A stretch of 64,000 nt of DNA from Bacteroidales bacterium UBA1374 (GCA_002305545.1 DBRG01000014.1:1-64000); one strand, 5' to 3'; counted from the first letter of the stretch, positions 44,773 through 54,786 are shown. Translations and numbers: made by a program. The notes: generated from the letters alone by a model not told the origin.

Positions 44773-47700
44773 ATGATAACCACAGGTATATACAGGAAAT
44801 CCCTGTACCTGGCAATGATTATGATGACGTTGGCGGGATCAGCGGAGCTTGCAGGACGTTCCAGGGAAGAGTATATAACGCGCCACCCCGTAGAAAATGG
44901 ATTTGCCCTGGCCCGTGACGGAGATCCGGCACCCCTATGGGTGTCTGATCAGGATTTTCCGGGCGTGCTCCGGGTCGCAGGCCATTTACAGGCAGATATG
45001 GAAAAAGTGACCGGTAACAGGCCACTCCTTATCAATGATTCCGATCCTGCTCCCTGTGACCGGATGATCATAGCCGGAACCCTGGGAAAGAACCCGCTTA
45101 TTGATCAACTGGTCCAATCCCGGCGGATCTCCGGCAAATGGCTAAAGGGGAAACGGGAGACATATATTGCAACAATCATCAAAGAGCCGGCCATAGGGAT
45201 CAGGGAAGCGCTGGTCATAGCCGGAAGCGATAAACTAGGCACTATTTACGGCCTGTATGACCTTTCCCGGCAGATAGGCGTCTCCCCATTACATTTCTGG
45301 GCCGATGTGCCGGTATCCCCGGCTAAAGACCTGTATGCAATGCCGGGCGAATATACTCCGGGAGAACCGGCAGTCAGGTACCGTGGCATTTTCATCAATG
45401 ACGAGGCGCCTGCCCTCTCGGGCTGGGTGCACGAACGTTATGGAGCGTTCAACAGCCGTTTTTACGAACACGTATTTGAATACATCCTCCGGATGAGGGG
45501 AAATTTTCTTTGGCCTGCCATGTGGGGAAGGGCCTTTTACGACGATGACCCTGAAAATCCTCGCCTGGCAGATGAATACGGCATTGTAATAGGAACCTCC
45601 CATCATGAGCCCATGATGCGTGCCCATGTAGAATGGGCGCGTTACGGTTCCGGTGAGTGGAATTACCAGACGAATCCCATGGTTCTCAGGGATTTCTGGA
45701 GGGAAGGCATGAAAAGGAAAGGCAACTATGAAAGCATCGTTACCGTGGGGATGAGGGGAGACGGAGATGAACCCATGGGTACGGAGCGCAACAGAAACCT
45801 GCTGGAGCAGATCATTGACGATCAGCGCCGGATCATAGAAGAAGTCACAGGAAAATCCGCCAGACAGACACCGCAGATGTGGGCCCTGTACAAAGAGGTA
45901 CAGGACTATCATGACCAGGGCATGGATGTCCCGGACGACGTGACCTTGCTTTTCTGTGATGACAACTGGGGTAATGTTCGCAAGCTTCCCCGCCCCGGGC
46001 AGAAGCCAAGGGCAGGCGGTTACGGCATGTATTACCATTTTGATTACGTTGGCGGCCCGAGAAATTACAAATGGCTTAACACAAACCAGATATCCCGTGT
46101 GTGGGAGCAGATGGACCTCTGTTACCGCCATGGAGTGGACCGTATCTGGGTCGTCAATGTGGGCGATATCAAACCCATGGAATTCCCCACCGCCTTTTTC
46201 CTGGAAATGGCCTGGGACCCAGGAGCCATGACCCGTGAGCGGATGAGCGCCTATCCCCGGAAATGGGCAGCCGCCCATTTCGGAGAAGAATATGCAGGGG
46301 ATATTGCCGGTTTGCTAACTGCTTACACACAGTTTAACAGCAGGCGGAAACCAGAGCTGATAAATCCCGGGACGTATCATTTGTTCCACTACAGGGAAGC
46401 AGAAAAAGTAGTGGCTTCATACCGGCAACTGGAAAAAAGGGCGCTGGAGCTGTACAGGGATCTGGAAGCATCTTACAGGGATGCCTTTTTCCAGCTTGTG
46501 CTTTTTCCCATACAGGCATGCGCCAACCTGAACGAAATGTATGTCACGGCGGCAAAAAATCACCTCTATGCCCGGGAGGGCAGAGCTGCAACCAACGCAA
46601 CAGCCTCTCGCGTAGAGGAGCTTTTTGCAAGGGATTCCCTCCTTATCTCCTGTTTCCATAACGATCTGGCTGGTGGAAAATGGAACCATATGATGTCACA
46701 GACACATATAGGATATACTTACTGGCAGGAGCCTCCAGTGAATGTCATGCCCGCAGTGGAAAGGATAACTGTGCCTGAATCAGGTCCGCTCAAAATCAGT
46801 CCCGATTCCATGTCTTCTCCACTGCCTGTGCTGGATCCCTTTGGAAGTGACACACTATTTTTCGAGGTATACAACACCGGCGCCACACCCAGGCGCTACG
46901 TCCTGAAAACGGGCCATCCCTGGCTGAAGGTGTCTTCTTCGCTGGGATCGGTGGACCAGCAGTGTACTTTTTTCCTGACTGCCGATTGGGATAAAGTCCC
47001 TGCCGGCAGGACCGAAACGTATGCAGAACTGATACAGGAGCCAGGCCGGCTGGATGAGTCTGTCCGTCCGGAACGCATACCCGTGACGGTATATAATCCT
47101 GTTGTTCCCGGAACTCCGGCTACAGGAGCTTTTTTTGAGAGTAACGGTTGCGTGGCGATAGAAGCCATGCACTACAGCAGAAGGGTACAGGAACCGCCCC
47201 TGGTCTGGGAACACATCCCCGATTTTGGAAGGACTCATTCAGGAATGAGGATATCCACACAACCGGGGTGCCTGGTAGTACCTCAGGGAAAGATCGCCGA
47301 ATTATCTTTTGATATTGTTTTCTTTTCCCAGGGAACCGTACAGGTGGAAGCCCTATTCTCACCCACCCTGGATTTTCACGGGAAAGGCCTTCGATATGCC
47401 ATTTCCTTTGATGATGAACCATTTCGTACAGTAGATGTGCACGGGGACTATAATGAAAGGGTATGGGAAACCTGGGTAGCGGACAATATCATCCGTTCCC
47501 GGACAGGGCACCAGATCCGTACCCCGGGCCTTCACACGTTGCGCATCAGGGCGGTGGATCCGTTCCTGGTGCTGCAAAGGATCGAAATTGATACCGGGGG
47601 ACTGCGCCCATCCTACCTGGGACCGCCGGAAAGCTACCACAACGTACGGGACATGAAAGCGGAAGACGGGTACCGGCTGTGGCTCCGTTACAGACCTCTT

Positions 47701-49719
47701 GACGCTGACCTGCAGGACGTTTACGCACCTTTCCTTAACGGGATCCATGTCCCGCAACAGACCGCCACCATGAAAGCGGCTATCGGTGAACTCAAAAGGG
47801 CCGCTGAGGACCTGACCGGCCTGTCTCCCGGGATGTGCAGCCTGTCAGAGGTCGAACATTACGGGGGTATTATTGCCGGCACCTGGGAGGAACGCGCTGT
47901 AAGAAAAGAATTCACAAAAAATGAACGTGCCCAGGCAAGTAACCAGGGCTTCCTGATAAAAAGTAACGGTAACAGGATCTGCATTGGTGGGAAAACAGAT
48001 AAAGGCGTTCTTTACGGGGTGTTCCACCTCCTGCGCCTGATCCAGACAGGGCAATGTATAAACAATCTGAATGTCGTTGAAAACCCCGCATATGATCTCA
48101 GGATCCTGAATCACTGGGACAATCCTGACCGTTCCGTAGAACGCGGATATGCCGGTTTGTCCCTGTGGGAGTGGGAACAGTTGCCGGATTCGGTAAGCAC
48201 CCGGTACCACGATTACGCCAGGGCCTGCGCCTCTTTGGGAATCAATGCCACCGTTCTGAATAACGTCAATGCCGATGCTTGTTTCCTGACACCTGGATAT
48301 TTGCGCAAAATTGCCGTCCTGGCAGATGTTTTCCGTCCGTACAACCTGAAAGTATTTCTATCTGTTAATTTTTCTTCACCCGAAATCCTGGGCGGTTTGC
48401 CCACGTCAGACCCCCTGGATCCGGAAGTAAACAGGTGGTGGAAAGAGAAAGTACGCGAAATTTATAAATACATACCCGATTTTGGGGGATTCCTGGTCAA
48501 GGCCAACTCAGAAGGCCGTTCCGGTCCGCTTGATTTTGACCGTACACATGCAGACGGGGCCAATATGCTTGCCCGGGCCGTAGAACCCTATGGGGGGCTG
48601 GTCATGTGGCGTGCCTTTGTTTACAGTCCCGGCAGCGATGACCGTGCCAAACAGGCTTACGAAGAATTCATGCCCCTGGACGGAACCTTCCTGCCCAATG
48701 TCCTGATCCAGGTAAAGAACGGGCCGGTGGATTTTCAGCCCCGGGAACCGTTCAATCCCTTGTTCGGTGCCATGCGGAAAACCCCCCTGATGATCGAATT
48801 CCAGATCACTCAGGAATACCTGGGATGGTCCAAACAGGTGGCTTACCTGGCCCCGTTGTACAAGGAAGTCCTCTCGGCCGATACGTACGCCCTGGGGTTG
48901 GGAACCACCGTGGCAAAAGCCACCGACGGCTCCTTGTTCGCGCATCCGGTTTCGGCTATTGCCGGGGTAGCCAATACAGGAACCGACAGGAACTGGACGG
49001 GACATCACCTGGCACAGGCTAACTGGTATGCTTTCGGGAGGCTGGCCTGGGATCACGAGCTGACATCAGAAGAGATACTCCGGGAATGGGTGGCCATGAC
49101 CTTCACTGCCGACAAGCGCTTTATGGAACCACTGGAATCCATCATGATGGGATCCAGGGAAGCGATCGTCAATTACATGATGCCCCTGGGTCTTCACCAT
49201 CTTTTTTACACAGGACACCATTACGGACCCGAGCCCTGGGCAAACGATCCTTTCTCACGGCCTGACTGGCAGCCCCCCTATTACCATAAAGCCGATGCGC
49301 AGGGGCTGGGATTCGACCGTTCCCGCACCGGCAGCAATGCAGCAAGTCAGTATTTTGAGCCCCTGGCCGGGCAGTATGACAACATGCTTACATGCCCCGA
49401 AAACCTGTTATTATGGTTCCACCATGTGCCCTGGGACCACAGGTTGAAAAACGGGAATACACTTTGGGAGGAATTGTGCCGTCTCTATACTATGGGGGTG
49501 GACCAGGCGAGGGGTTTCCAGCGAACCTGGGACAGCCTGGAACCCTATGTGGACCCCGGCCGTTTCCTGGACATACAGCGCCGGTTGAAGATCCAGGCCA
49601 GGGATGCCCAATGGTGGCGGGATGCCTGCCTGTTGTATTTCCAGACATTTTCCCGGCAACCCATACCTTTGGAACTGGAACGCCCAATACATGACCTGGG
49701 TGAACTTATGAGCCGGTAA
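44773..49719 (+). CDS. Two-family alpha-glucuronidase: GH115 fused to GH67
   Basis: One uninterrupted frame of 1648 codons encodes two complete enzymes. After a signal peptide (~1-27), residues about 30-650 are the GH115 catalytic region (GVSPLHFWADVPV, RYRGIFINDEAPAL, NFLWPAMWGRAFYDDDP, GVDRIWVVNVGDIKPMEFP). Residues ~656-945 are its C-terminal beta-domain (VAIEAMHYSRRV). From ~961 the chain is a full GH67 enzyme (EDGYRLWLRY, LNHWDNPDRSVERGYAG). Its acid is E1247 (KANSEG), with D1320 (GPVDFQP) and E1348 (QITQEY). Their spacing of 73 and 28 equals that of E292/D365/E393 in Cellvibrio GlcA67A. GH67 removes MeGlcA from the terminal xylose of oligosaccharides, and GH115 acts also on internal residues. 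It is the last gene of the PUL operon. Confidence 0.93.
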   Translation: MITTGIYRKSLYLAMIMMTLAGSAELAGRSREEYITRHPVENGFALARDGDPAPLWVSDQDFPGVLRVAGHLQADMEKVTGNRPLLINDSDPAPCDRMIIAGTLGKNPLIDQLVQSRRISGKWLKGKRETYIATIIKEPAIGIREALVIAGSDKLGTIYGLYDLSRQIGVSPLHFWADVPVSPAKDLYAMPGEYTPGEPAVRYRGIFINDEAPALSGWVHERYGAFNSRFYEHVFEYILRMRGNFLWPAMWGRAFYDDDPENPRLADEYGIVIGTSHHEPMMRAHVEWARYGSGEWNYQTNPMVLRDFWREGMKRKGNYESIVTVGMRGDGDEPMGTERNRNLLEQIIDDQRRIIEEVTGKSARQTPQMWALYKEVQDYHDQGMDVPDDVTLLFCDDNWGNVRKLPRPGQKPRAGGYGMYYHFDYVGGPRNYKWLNTNQISRVWEQMDLCYRHGVDRIWVVNVGDIKPMEFPTAFFLEMAWDPGAMTRERMSAYPRKWAAAHFGEEYAGDIAGLLTAYTQFNSRRKPELINPGTYHLFHYREAEKVVASYRQLEKRALELYRDLEASYRDAFFQLVLFPIQACANLNEMYVTAAKNHLYAREGRAATNATASRVEELFARDSLLISCFHNDLAGGKWNHMMSQTHIGYTYWQEPPVNVMPAVERITVPESGPLKISPDSMSSPLPVLDPFGSDTLFFEVYNTGATPRRYVLKTGHPWLKVSSSLGSVDQQCTFFLTADWDKVPAGRTETYAELIQEPGRLDESVRPERIPVTVYNPVVPGTPATGAFFESNGCVAIEAMHYSRRVQEPPLVWEHIPDFGRTHSGMRISTQPGCLVVPQGKIAELSFDIVFFSQGTVQVEALFSPTLDFHGKGLRYAISFDDEPFRTVDVHGDYNERVWETWVADNIIRSRTGHQIRTPGLHTLRIRAVDPFLVLQRIEIDTGGLRPSYLGPPESYHNVRDMKAEDGYRLWLRYRPLDADLQDVYAPFLNGIHVPQQTATMKAAIGELKRAAEDLTGLSPGMCSLSEVEHYGGIIAGTWEERAVRKEFTKNERAQASNQGFLIKSNGNRICIGGKTDKGVLYGVFHLLRLIQTGQCINNLNVVENPAYDLRILNHWDNPDRSVERGYAGLSLWEWEQLPDSVSTRYHDYARACASLGINATVLNNVNADACFLTPGYLRKIAVLADVFRPYNLKVFLSVNFSSPEILGGLPTSDPLDPEVNRWWKEKVREIYKYIPDFGGFLVKANSEGRSGPLDFDRTHADGANMLARAVEPYGGLVMWRAFVYSPGSDDRAKQAYEEFMPLDGTFLPNVLIQVKNGPVDFQPREPFNPLFGAMRKTPLMIEFQITQEYLGWSKQVAYLAPLYKEVLSADTYALGLGTTVAKATDGSLFAHPVSAIAGVANTGTDRNWTGHHLAQANWYAFGRLAWDHELTSEEILREWVAMTFTADKRFMEPLESIMMGSREAIVNYMMPLGLHHLFYTGHHYGPEPWANDPFSRPDWQPPYYHKADAQGLGFDRSRTGSNAASQYFEPLAGQYDNMLTCPENLLLWFHHVPWDHRLKNGNTLWEELCRLYTMGVDQARGFQRTWDSLEPYVDPGRFLDIQRRLKIQARDAQWWRDACLLYFQTFSRQPIPLELERPIHDLGELMSR

Positions 49720-49749
49720 GATATCCTGTTGAAAATTATTGAATAATTT

Positions 49750-49772
49750 CTTAGCGTAAAATATACGCTAAG
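49750..49772. promoter_or_regulatory. 23-bp palindromic operator upstream of the xylose operon
   Basis: CTTAGCGTA-AAATA-TACGCTAAG has perfect 9-base arms around a 5-base centre. It sits 36 bases upstream of the Nudix regulator ATG at 49808, next to the -7 box. This is the expected layout for a repressor site of a NrtR-type sugar regulator acting on its own operon. Confidence 0.75.
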
Positions 49773-49796
49773 TTTGGATTTGCCGCAGATTATTCT

Positions 49797-49804
49797 TTAC
49801 TTTG
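49797..49804 (+). promoter_or_regulatory. -7 promoter box of the xylose operon
   Basis: TTACTTTG matches TAnnTTTG at 7 of 8 positions counting the free ones and ends 3 bases before ATG 49808. The palindrome at 49750-49772 covers the -33 region, so bound repressor would block polymerase. Confidence 0.5.
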
Positions 49805-49807
49805 GAT

Positions 49808-50545
49808 ATGCAGACAAACCATTCCATATCTGTTGACTGTGTGGTGTTTGGTTTTGACGGGCAGTCCCTCAGATGTCTTCTGGTAAGGCGCAACGGGCTG
49901 GACTATAAATTACCCGGAAGCCTGATCCTTGAAAATGAAGATATTCCCTCTGCCGCATACCGGGTTTTGGGGGAGATGACCGGGCTTCGGGATATTTTTC
50001 TTAAGGAGTTATCAGTTTTTTCCGATCCTGCGAGAGTAGGGGAAGAAGATCTGAAATGGATCAATACGTTTTACGGGGTCAACACCCGCCGCGTGGTGAC
50101 TGTTGCCTATTATGCCCTGGTAAAACTGGACCGGAAGATGCGATCATACACAGAAGAAAAGGGGGCTTTCTGGAAAGAAATAAACAATATCAATTCCCTT
50201 GCGATGGATCATAAGGAGATCCTGAATAAAGCCCAGGATATGCTTCACAGGGATATGACCTATTCACCCATAGCCTTTGAATTGTTGCCTAAGAAATTCA
50301 CCATCCGGGAACTGGCCGGGTTATACAAGACAATACTGGGGGTGGAAATCGACAGCCGCAATTTCCGCAAGAAGATATTCTCTTGCGGGTATATCCTGCC
50401 TGCCGGAGAGAAGGAAAAAGGGGTGCCTCACAAACCTGCTGCTTATTATGTATTTGACAAGAACAGGTACAGAAAAGAAGAAAAAAAAACAAGCAAGCTA
50501 AATTTCATAAACTGGAACGAATACTATGAAAAGCATAGGAATTGA
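49808..50545 (+). CDS. xylR: Nudix-domain transcriptional regulator of xylose use (NrtR-like, XylR type)
   Basis: Residues about 1-150 form a Nudix fold. The Nudix box is degenerate: the GX5EX7R frame is there (GSLILENEDIPSAAYR), but the catalytic REUXEE reads RVLGEM, so hydrolysis is unlikely. Residues ~155-230 are a winged helix with basic residues (FTIRELAGLYKTILG, NFRKKIF). This pairing is that of NrtR-like regulators used for arabinose and xylose in Bacteroides, and the order regulator-xylB-xylA-symporter matches the B. thetaiotaomicron xylose operon as I remember it. The frame extends to a TTG at 49802, but ATG 49808 is the better start. It overlaps xylB by 20 bases and probably represses via 49750-49772 until xylose is present. 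Confidence 0.85.
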   Translation: MQTNHSISVDCVVFGFDGQSLRCLLVRRNGLDYKLPGSLILENEDIPSAAYRVLGEMTGLRDIFLKELSVFSDPARVGEEDLKWINTFYGVNTRRVVTVAYYALVKLDRKMRSYTEEKGAFWKEINNINSLAMDHKEILNKAQDMLHRDMTYSPIAFELLPKKFTIRELAGLYKTILGVEIDSRNFRKKIFSCGYILPAGEKEKGVPHKPAAYYVFDKNRYRKEEKKTSKLNFINWNEYYEKHRN

Positions 50546-52010
50546 CGTAGGGACATCCTTTATCAAGGTCTCCCTCCTGGATGTTGAAACCGGCCGTTGT
50601 CAGGCCAGTTACTCATTTCCTTCTGCCGAGATGCCCGTTAAGGCCGTCCGTACAGGATGGGCAGAACAGGACCCCCGCGTATGGTGGGAAAACGTGGGTT
50701 GGTGCCTGAAGGAAATGAATGGGAAACACGGGCTTAAGGATGTTAAATCCATAGGCATCACGTACCAGATGCACGGCTTGGTTTGCATAGATGAAGAAGG
50801 CAACCCGCTGAGGGATTCCATCATCTGGAGTGACAGCAGAGCCGTGGAGTACGGGGCAGAGGCTTTCCTGCATATCGGCAAGGAAAAATGCCTTTCCCGT
50901 CTTTTGAATTCCCCGGGGAATTTCACTGCGGCCAAAATGGCCTGGGTAAAGGAAAATGAACCGGAAATATTCAAACGCACATACAAATTCTTTTTACCCG
51001 GAGACTACATCGCCTACAAGCTCACAGGCAATATTTCCACCACAGAAAGCGGTTTGTCCGAGCAGATATTGTGGGATTTTGCAGACGACGCCCCTGCAGG
51101 GTTTGTGATGGATCATTTCGGCTTCCCTGGCCACATCCTTCCTGAGCACAAGCCTTCCCTGGGCATCCAGTGCCATACCGGCGCCGGGACAGAAAAACTC
51201 TTTGGCATACCAGCCGGCACTCCTGTTTCCTACCGTGCCGGGGATCAGCCAAACAACGCTTTTTCACTCAATGTGATGGAGGCGGGGGAAGTGGCTGCTA
51301 CGGCCGGTACTTCCGGTGTCGTTTATGGTGTTACAGACAAATCCATAGCAGACCAGCGCTCACGCGTGAACCAGTTCCTGCATGTGAACCACAGGCCGGG
51401 AGATCCGCATTACGGCGTGTTGCTGTGCATTAACGGGACGGGTATCCTGAATGCCTGGATAAGAAGGAATCTGCTACCCGGGATGTCTTACGACCAGATG
51501 AATGAGAAGGCTTCCCAGGCGCCTGCGGGATGTGACGGACTGCATGTGCTTCCTTTCGGGAACGGGGCGGAAAGGATCCTTGAAAACCGTTTTACCGGGG
51601 CAGAATTCAGCGGCATTGACCTGAACCGTCACGACACCGGACATTTTTTGCGGGCAGCACAGGAAGGCATAGCCTTTTCTTTCCGTTACGGAATGGATAT
51701 CATGAAACAAATGGGCATAATACCCAGTGTTATCCGTGCCGGAAAAGCCAATATGTTCCTGAGCCCTCTTTTCAGGACCACCATAGCCACGCTGGCCGAC
51801 GCCTCCATAGAACTTTACAATACAGACGGATCCCTGGGGGCCGCACGTGGGGCAGCCTGGGGGGCAGGCTTGTATCAAAGCCGGGAAGCCTGTTTTTCCG
51901 GTTTGGAATTGTTACAGACAGAAAAACCGCAACCCTTATGGAAAAAGCCGCTGGAAGAAGCATACAGCCAGTGGAAAGAACAACTTGACAAACAACTATC
52001 AAATACTTAA
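50526..52010 (+). CDS. xylB: Xylulokinase
   Basis: The FGGY-family kinase phosphorylates D-xylulose to xylulose 5-phosphate. Family marks are GIDVGTSFIKVSLLD at the N-terminus (phosphate loop), WAEQDPRVWWEN, ITYQMHGLV, IIWSDSRA, the catalytic-region AGDQPNNAFS and a C-terminal GAARGAAWGAG. At 494 residues it is full length. It starts 20 bases before the end of the regulator gene and lies 12 bases from xylA. Confidence 0.95.
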   Translation: MKSIGIDVGTSFIKVSLLDVETGRCQASYSFPSAEMPVKAVRTGWAEQDPRVWWENVGWCLKEMNGKHGLKDVKSIGITYQMHGLVCIDEEGNPLRDSIIWSDSRAVEYGAEAFLHIGKEKCLSRLLNSPGNFTAAKMAWVKENEPEIFKRTYKFFLPGDYIAYKLTGNISTTESGLSEQILWDFADDAPAGFVMDHFGFPGHILPEHKPSLGIQCHTGAGTEKLFGIPAGTPVSYRAGDQPNNAFSLNVMEAGEVAATAGTSGVVYGVTDKSIADQRSRVNQFLHVNHRPGDPHYGVLLCINGTGILNAWIRRNLLPGMSYDQMNEKASQAPAGCDGLHVLPFGNGAERILENRFTGAEFSGIDLNRHDTGHFLRAAQEGIAFSFRYGMDIMKQMGIIPSVIRAGKANMFLSPLFRTTIATLADASIELYNTDGSLGAARGAAWGAGLYQSREACFSGLELLQTEKPQPLWKKPLEEAYSQWKEQLDKQLSNT

Positions 52011-52022
52011 AAACTTATAATT

Positions 52023-53339
52023 ATGGCGACAAAAGAGTATTTTCCGGGTATCGGAAAAATTAAATTCGAAGGCAAGGAAAGCCGCAATCCGCTGGCTTTC
52101 CGTTACTATGACCCTGAAAAAGTAGTTTACGGCAAAAGAATGAAAGACTGGTTCAAGTTTGCAATGGCTTACTGGCATACCCTGTGTGCAGACTGCCGCG
52201 ACCAGTTTGGACCAGGAACCATCAACCGTGAATGGTGGCAGTCAAAAGATCCAGTAACGGCTGCAAAGGAAAAAATGGATGCCGGATTTGAATTCATGCA
52301 GAAACTCGGCATTGAATATTATTGCTTCCACGACGTTGATCTTGTGGACGAAGGGGCTACGGTCGCGGAATATGAGGCCCGCATGAAGGAGATCGTGACC
52401 TATGCAAAGAAAAAACAAAAGGAAACGGGAATTAAGCTGTTATGGGGTACGGCCAACGTTTTCGGAAACAAAAGGTACATGAACGGGGCCGCCACCAATC
52501 CCGATTTTGATGTAGTGGCACGCGCTATCGTACAGATTAAAACATCCATAGATGCCACAATCGAACTGGGCGGTACCAATTACGTTTTCTGGGGTGGACG
52601 GGAAGGTTACATGTCACTCTTGAACACCGATATGAAACGTGAAAAGCACCATCTGGGCATCATGCTGCAGAAAGCCCGTGATTACGGAAGGACCAAAGGA
52701 TTTAAAGGAACCTTCCTTATCGAGCCCAAGCCCATGGAACCCACCAAACATCAATACGACACAGATGTTGAGACCATCCTGGGCTTTCTCAAGAAATACG
52801 GACTGGAGAAAGACTTCAAGATCAATGTGGAAGTGAACCATGCCACCCTGGCCGGCCACACCTTTGAGCATGAACTGCAATGTGCAGCAGATGCAGGCAT
52901 CCTGGGATCCATAGACGCCAACCGGGGAGATTACCAGAACGGATGGGATACGGACCAGTTCCCCATTGACATCTGGGAAGTCACCCAGGCTATGCTTGTT
53001 GTCCTCCAGGCAGGCGGGCTGAATGACGGCGGCGTGAACTTTGACGCTCACATAAGAAGGAACTCCACAGATCTGCAGGACCTGGTCATTGCCCACATCT
53101 CGGGTATGGACACCTTTGCACGTGGTCTGGAAGCAGCAGCGGCCATTCTGGAACAGTCTCCCTATCTTAAAATGAGGAAAGCGCGTTATGCTTCTTTCGA
53201 TTCGGGCATGGGTAAACAATTTGAAGAGGGCAAGCTGGATTTCCAGGCCGTTTACGAATACGGATCCAAATTACCTGAACCACGGCAGATCAGCGGGCAG
53301 CAGGAGCTGTACGAAACCATCGTAAATATGTATATATAA
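52023..53339 (+). CDS. xylA: Xylose isomerase
   Basis: XylA interconverts D-xylose and D-xylulose. It belongs to the larger group II isomerases (438 residues). Visible signatures are the catalytic [29 protein letters not shown] with metal-binding Glu, [14 protein letters not shown] and [20 protein letters not shown]. All metal ligands appear intact. It is cytosolic and sits between xylB (12 bases) and the symporter (1 base). Confidence 0.97.
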   Translation: MATKEYFPGIGKIKFEGKESRNPLAFRYYDPEKVVYGKRMKDWFKFAMAYWHTLCADCRDQFGPGTINREWWQSKDPVTAAKEKMDAGFEFMQKLGIEYYCFHDVDLVDEGATVAEYEARMKEIVTYAKKKQKETGIKLLWGTANVFGNKRYMNGAATNPDFDVVARAIVQIKTSIDATIELGGTNYVFWGGREGYMSLLNTDMKREKHHLGIMLQKARDYGRTKGFKGTFLIEPKPMEPTKHQYDTDVETILGFLKKYGLEKDFKINVEVNHATLAGHTFEHELQCAADAGILGSIDANRGDYQNGWDTDQFPIDIWEVTQAMLVVLQAGGLNDGGVNFDAHIRRNSTDLQDLVIAHISGMDTFARGLEAAAAILEQSPYLKMRKARYASFDSGMGKQFEEGKLDFQAVYEYGSKLPEPRQISGQQELYETIVNMYI

Positions 53340-53340
53340 G

Positions 53341-54759
53341 ATGACTGCATCTATGAAAAACATTGATAAAGGCAGCAAGGCATACCTGGGATCCCTTACT
53401 TTTGTTGCCGTTTTGGGAGGGTTGCTTTTTGGATATGATACCGCTGTGATATCAGGAGCCGAAAGAGCCCTGGAAGCATTCTTTTCACAGGCAACAGACT
53501 TTGTTTACACCAAGGGATGGCACGGCATAACGGCCTCCAGCGCTTTGTTGGGATGCATCATAGGTGGTTTCCTGTCTGGTTTGCTGGCCCCGCGCTGGGG
53601 AAGGCGCAATAGCCTGCGGTTTGCAGCGGTGCTGTTTTTTATTTCAGCCATAGGTTCATGGCGCCCCGAAATGCTCTTTTTTGAGTTCGGCAAACCGACC
53701 TTCTCCCTCCTGCTGGCTTTCAACGCATACAGGATTCTTGGGGGGATAGGCGTTGGACTGGCCTCGGCCATATGTCCCATGTACATTGCCGAGATGGCAC
53801 CTGCCCATGTCAGGGGCCGGCTGGTTTCCGTGAACCAGTTTGCCATCATCTTTGGGATGCTGGTGGTATATTTTGTGAATTACCTGATCCGGACGAACCT
53901 GCCAGAACCCGTTGAAATGTCGATGGTTGAGGTGGGCTGGAGGAGGATGTTCCTGAGTGAGGCTTATCCGATCGCCCTTTTTGGATTCCTGTTGTTGTTT
54001 GTTCCAAAGACTCCTCGTTTCCTGGTCATGTCGGGGGATGAAACCAAGGCGCTGCATGTGCTGACCCGCATAAACGGGACAAATGCAGCCCGCACCATAT
54101 TGGAGGAAATCAAGGAAACGGTTATCGAAAAACGGGAAAAACTCTTTTCGTACGGCGTTACCGTGGTGATAATCGGGATCCTGCTTTCTTTTTTCCAGCA
54201 GGCCGTCGGGATCAACGTGGTTCTGTATTATGCCCCCAGGATATTTGAAAACCTGGGAGCTACCGGTGACGTCTCAATGAGACAGACAGTGGTCATGGGA
54301 TTTGTCAACATCATCTTTACCCTGGTGGCAATTTTCACGGTAGATAAATTCGGACGCAAGCCATTGCTCATAATCGGCTCCATTGGCATGATGATCGGTA
54401 TGGCAGCCCTGAGTGTGCTCTCCTTTATGGATGTGATCGGGATTGCAGCCCTGGTCTTCATCATTATCTATACAGCCTCCTTCATGATGAGCTGGGGTCC
54501 CATAACCTGGGTACTGATATCCGAGATTTTTCCCAATACCATCCGCGGACAGGCAGTGGCCATTGCCGTGGCTGCGCAGTGGATTGCCAATTTCCTGGTC
54601 TCTTCCACTTTTCCCTCGCTTTCGGTGTGGAGCACGGGAGGCGCTTACCTGATCTATGCCTTCTTCTCCCTGCTGTCCGGTATATTCGTATACAAGATGG
54701 TTCCTGAAACCAAGGGCAAGACACTGGAAGACATGACCCGCCTCTGGAGAAAAAAGTGA
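53341..54759 (+). CDS. xylE: D-xylose/H+ symporter (MFS sugar porter)
   Basis: This is a twelve-helix major-facilitator transporter of the sugar porter family. It has GGLLFGYDTAVISGA in helix 1, the loop motif RWGRRNS between helices 2 and 3, QQAVGINVVLYYAPRIF in helix 7, DKFGRKPLL, and the C-terminal PETKGKTLEDM. The length (472) and xylose operon context support XylE-type proton-coupled xylose uptake across the inner membrane. It begins 1 base after xylA. ATG 53353 is an alternative start. A terminator follows. Confidence 0.93.
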   Translation: MTASMKNIDKGSKAYLGSLTFVAVLGGLLFGYDTAVISGAERALEAFFSQATDFVYTKGWHGITASSALLGCIIGGFLSGLLAPRWGRRNSLRFAAVLFFISAIGSWRPEMLFFEFGKPTFSLLLAFNAYRILGGIGVGLASAICPMYIAEMAPAHVRGRLVSVNQFAIIFGMLVVYFVNYLIRTNLPEPVEMSMVEVGWRRMFLSEAYPIALFGFLLLFVPKTPRFLVMSGDETKALHVLTRINGTNAARTILEEIKETVIEKREKLFSYGVTVVIIGILLSFFQQAVGINVVLYYAPRIFENLGATGDVSMRQTVVMGFVNIIFTLVAIFTVDKFGRKPLLIIGSIGMMIGMAALSVLSFMDVIGIAALVFIIIYTASFMMSWGPITWVLISEIFPNTIRGQAVAIAVAAQWIANFLVSSTFPSLSVWSTGGAYLIYAFFSLLSGIFVYKMVPETKGKTLEDMTRLWRKK

Positions 54760-54762
54760 GCT

Positions 54763-54785
54763 GCCGGGTGGTACCCGCTTTTTTG
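54763..54785 (+). terminator. Terminator of the xylose operon
   Basis: A short CGGGT/ACCCG stem with loop GGT is followed by T6, starting 4 bases after the xylE stop. Confidence 0.65.
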
Positions 54786-54786
54786 C

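Noticed and set aside
45289..46278. 329-codon minus-strand frame opposite the GH115 domain
   Set aside because: No motifs, start signal or promoter, and the + strand gene is certain.
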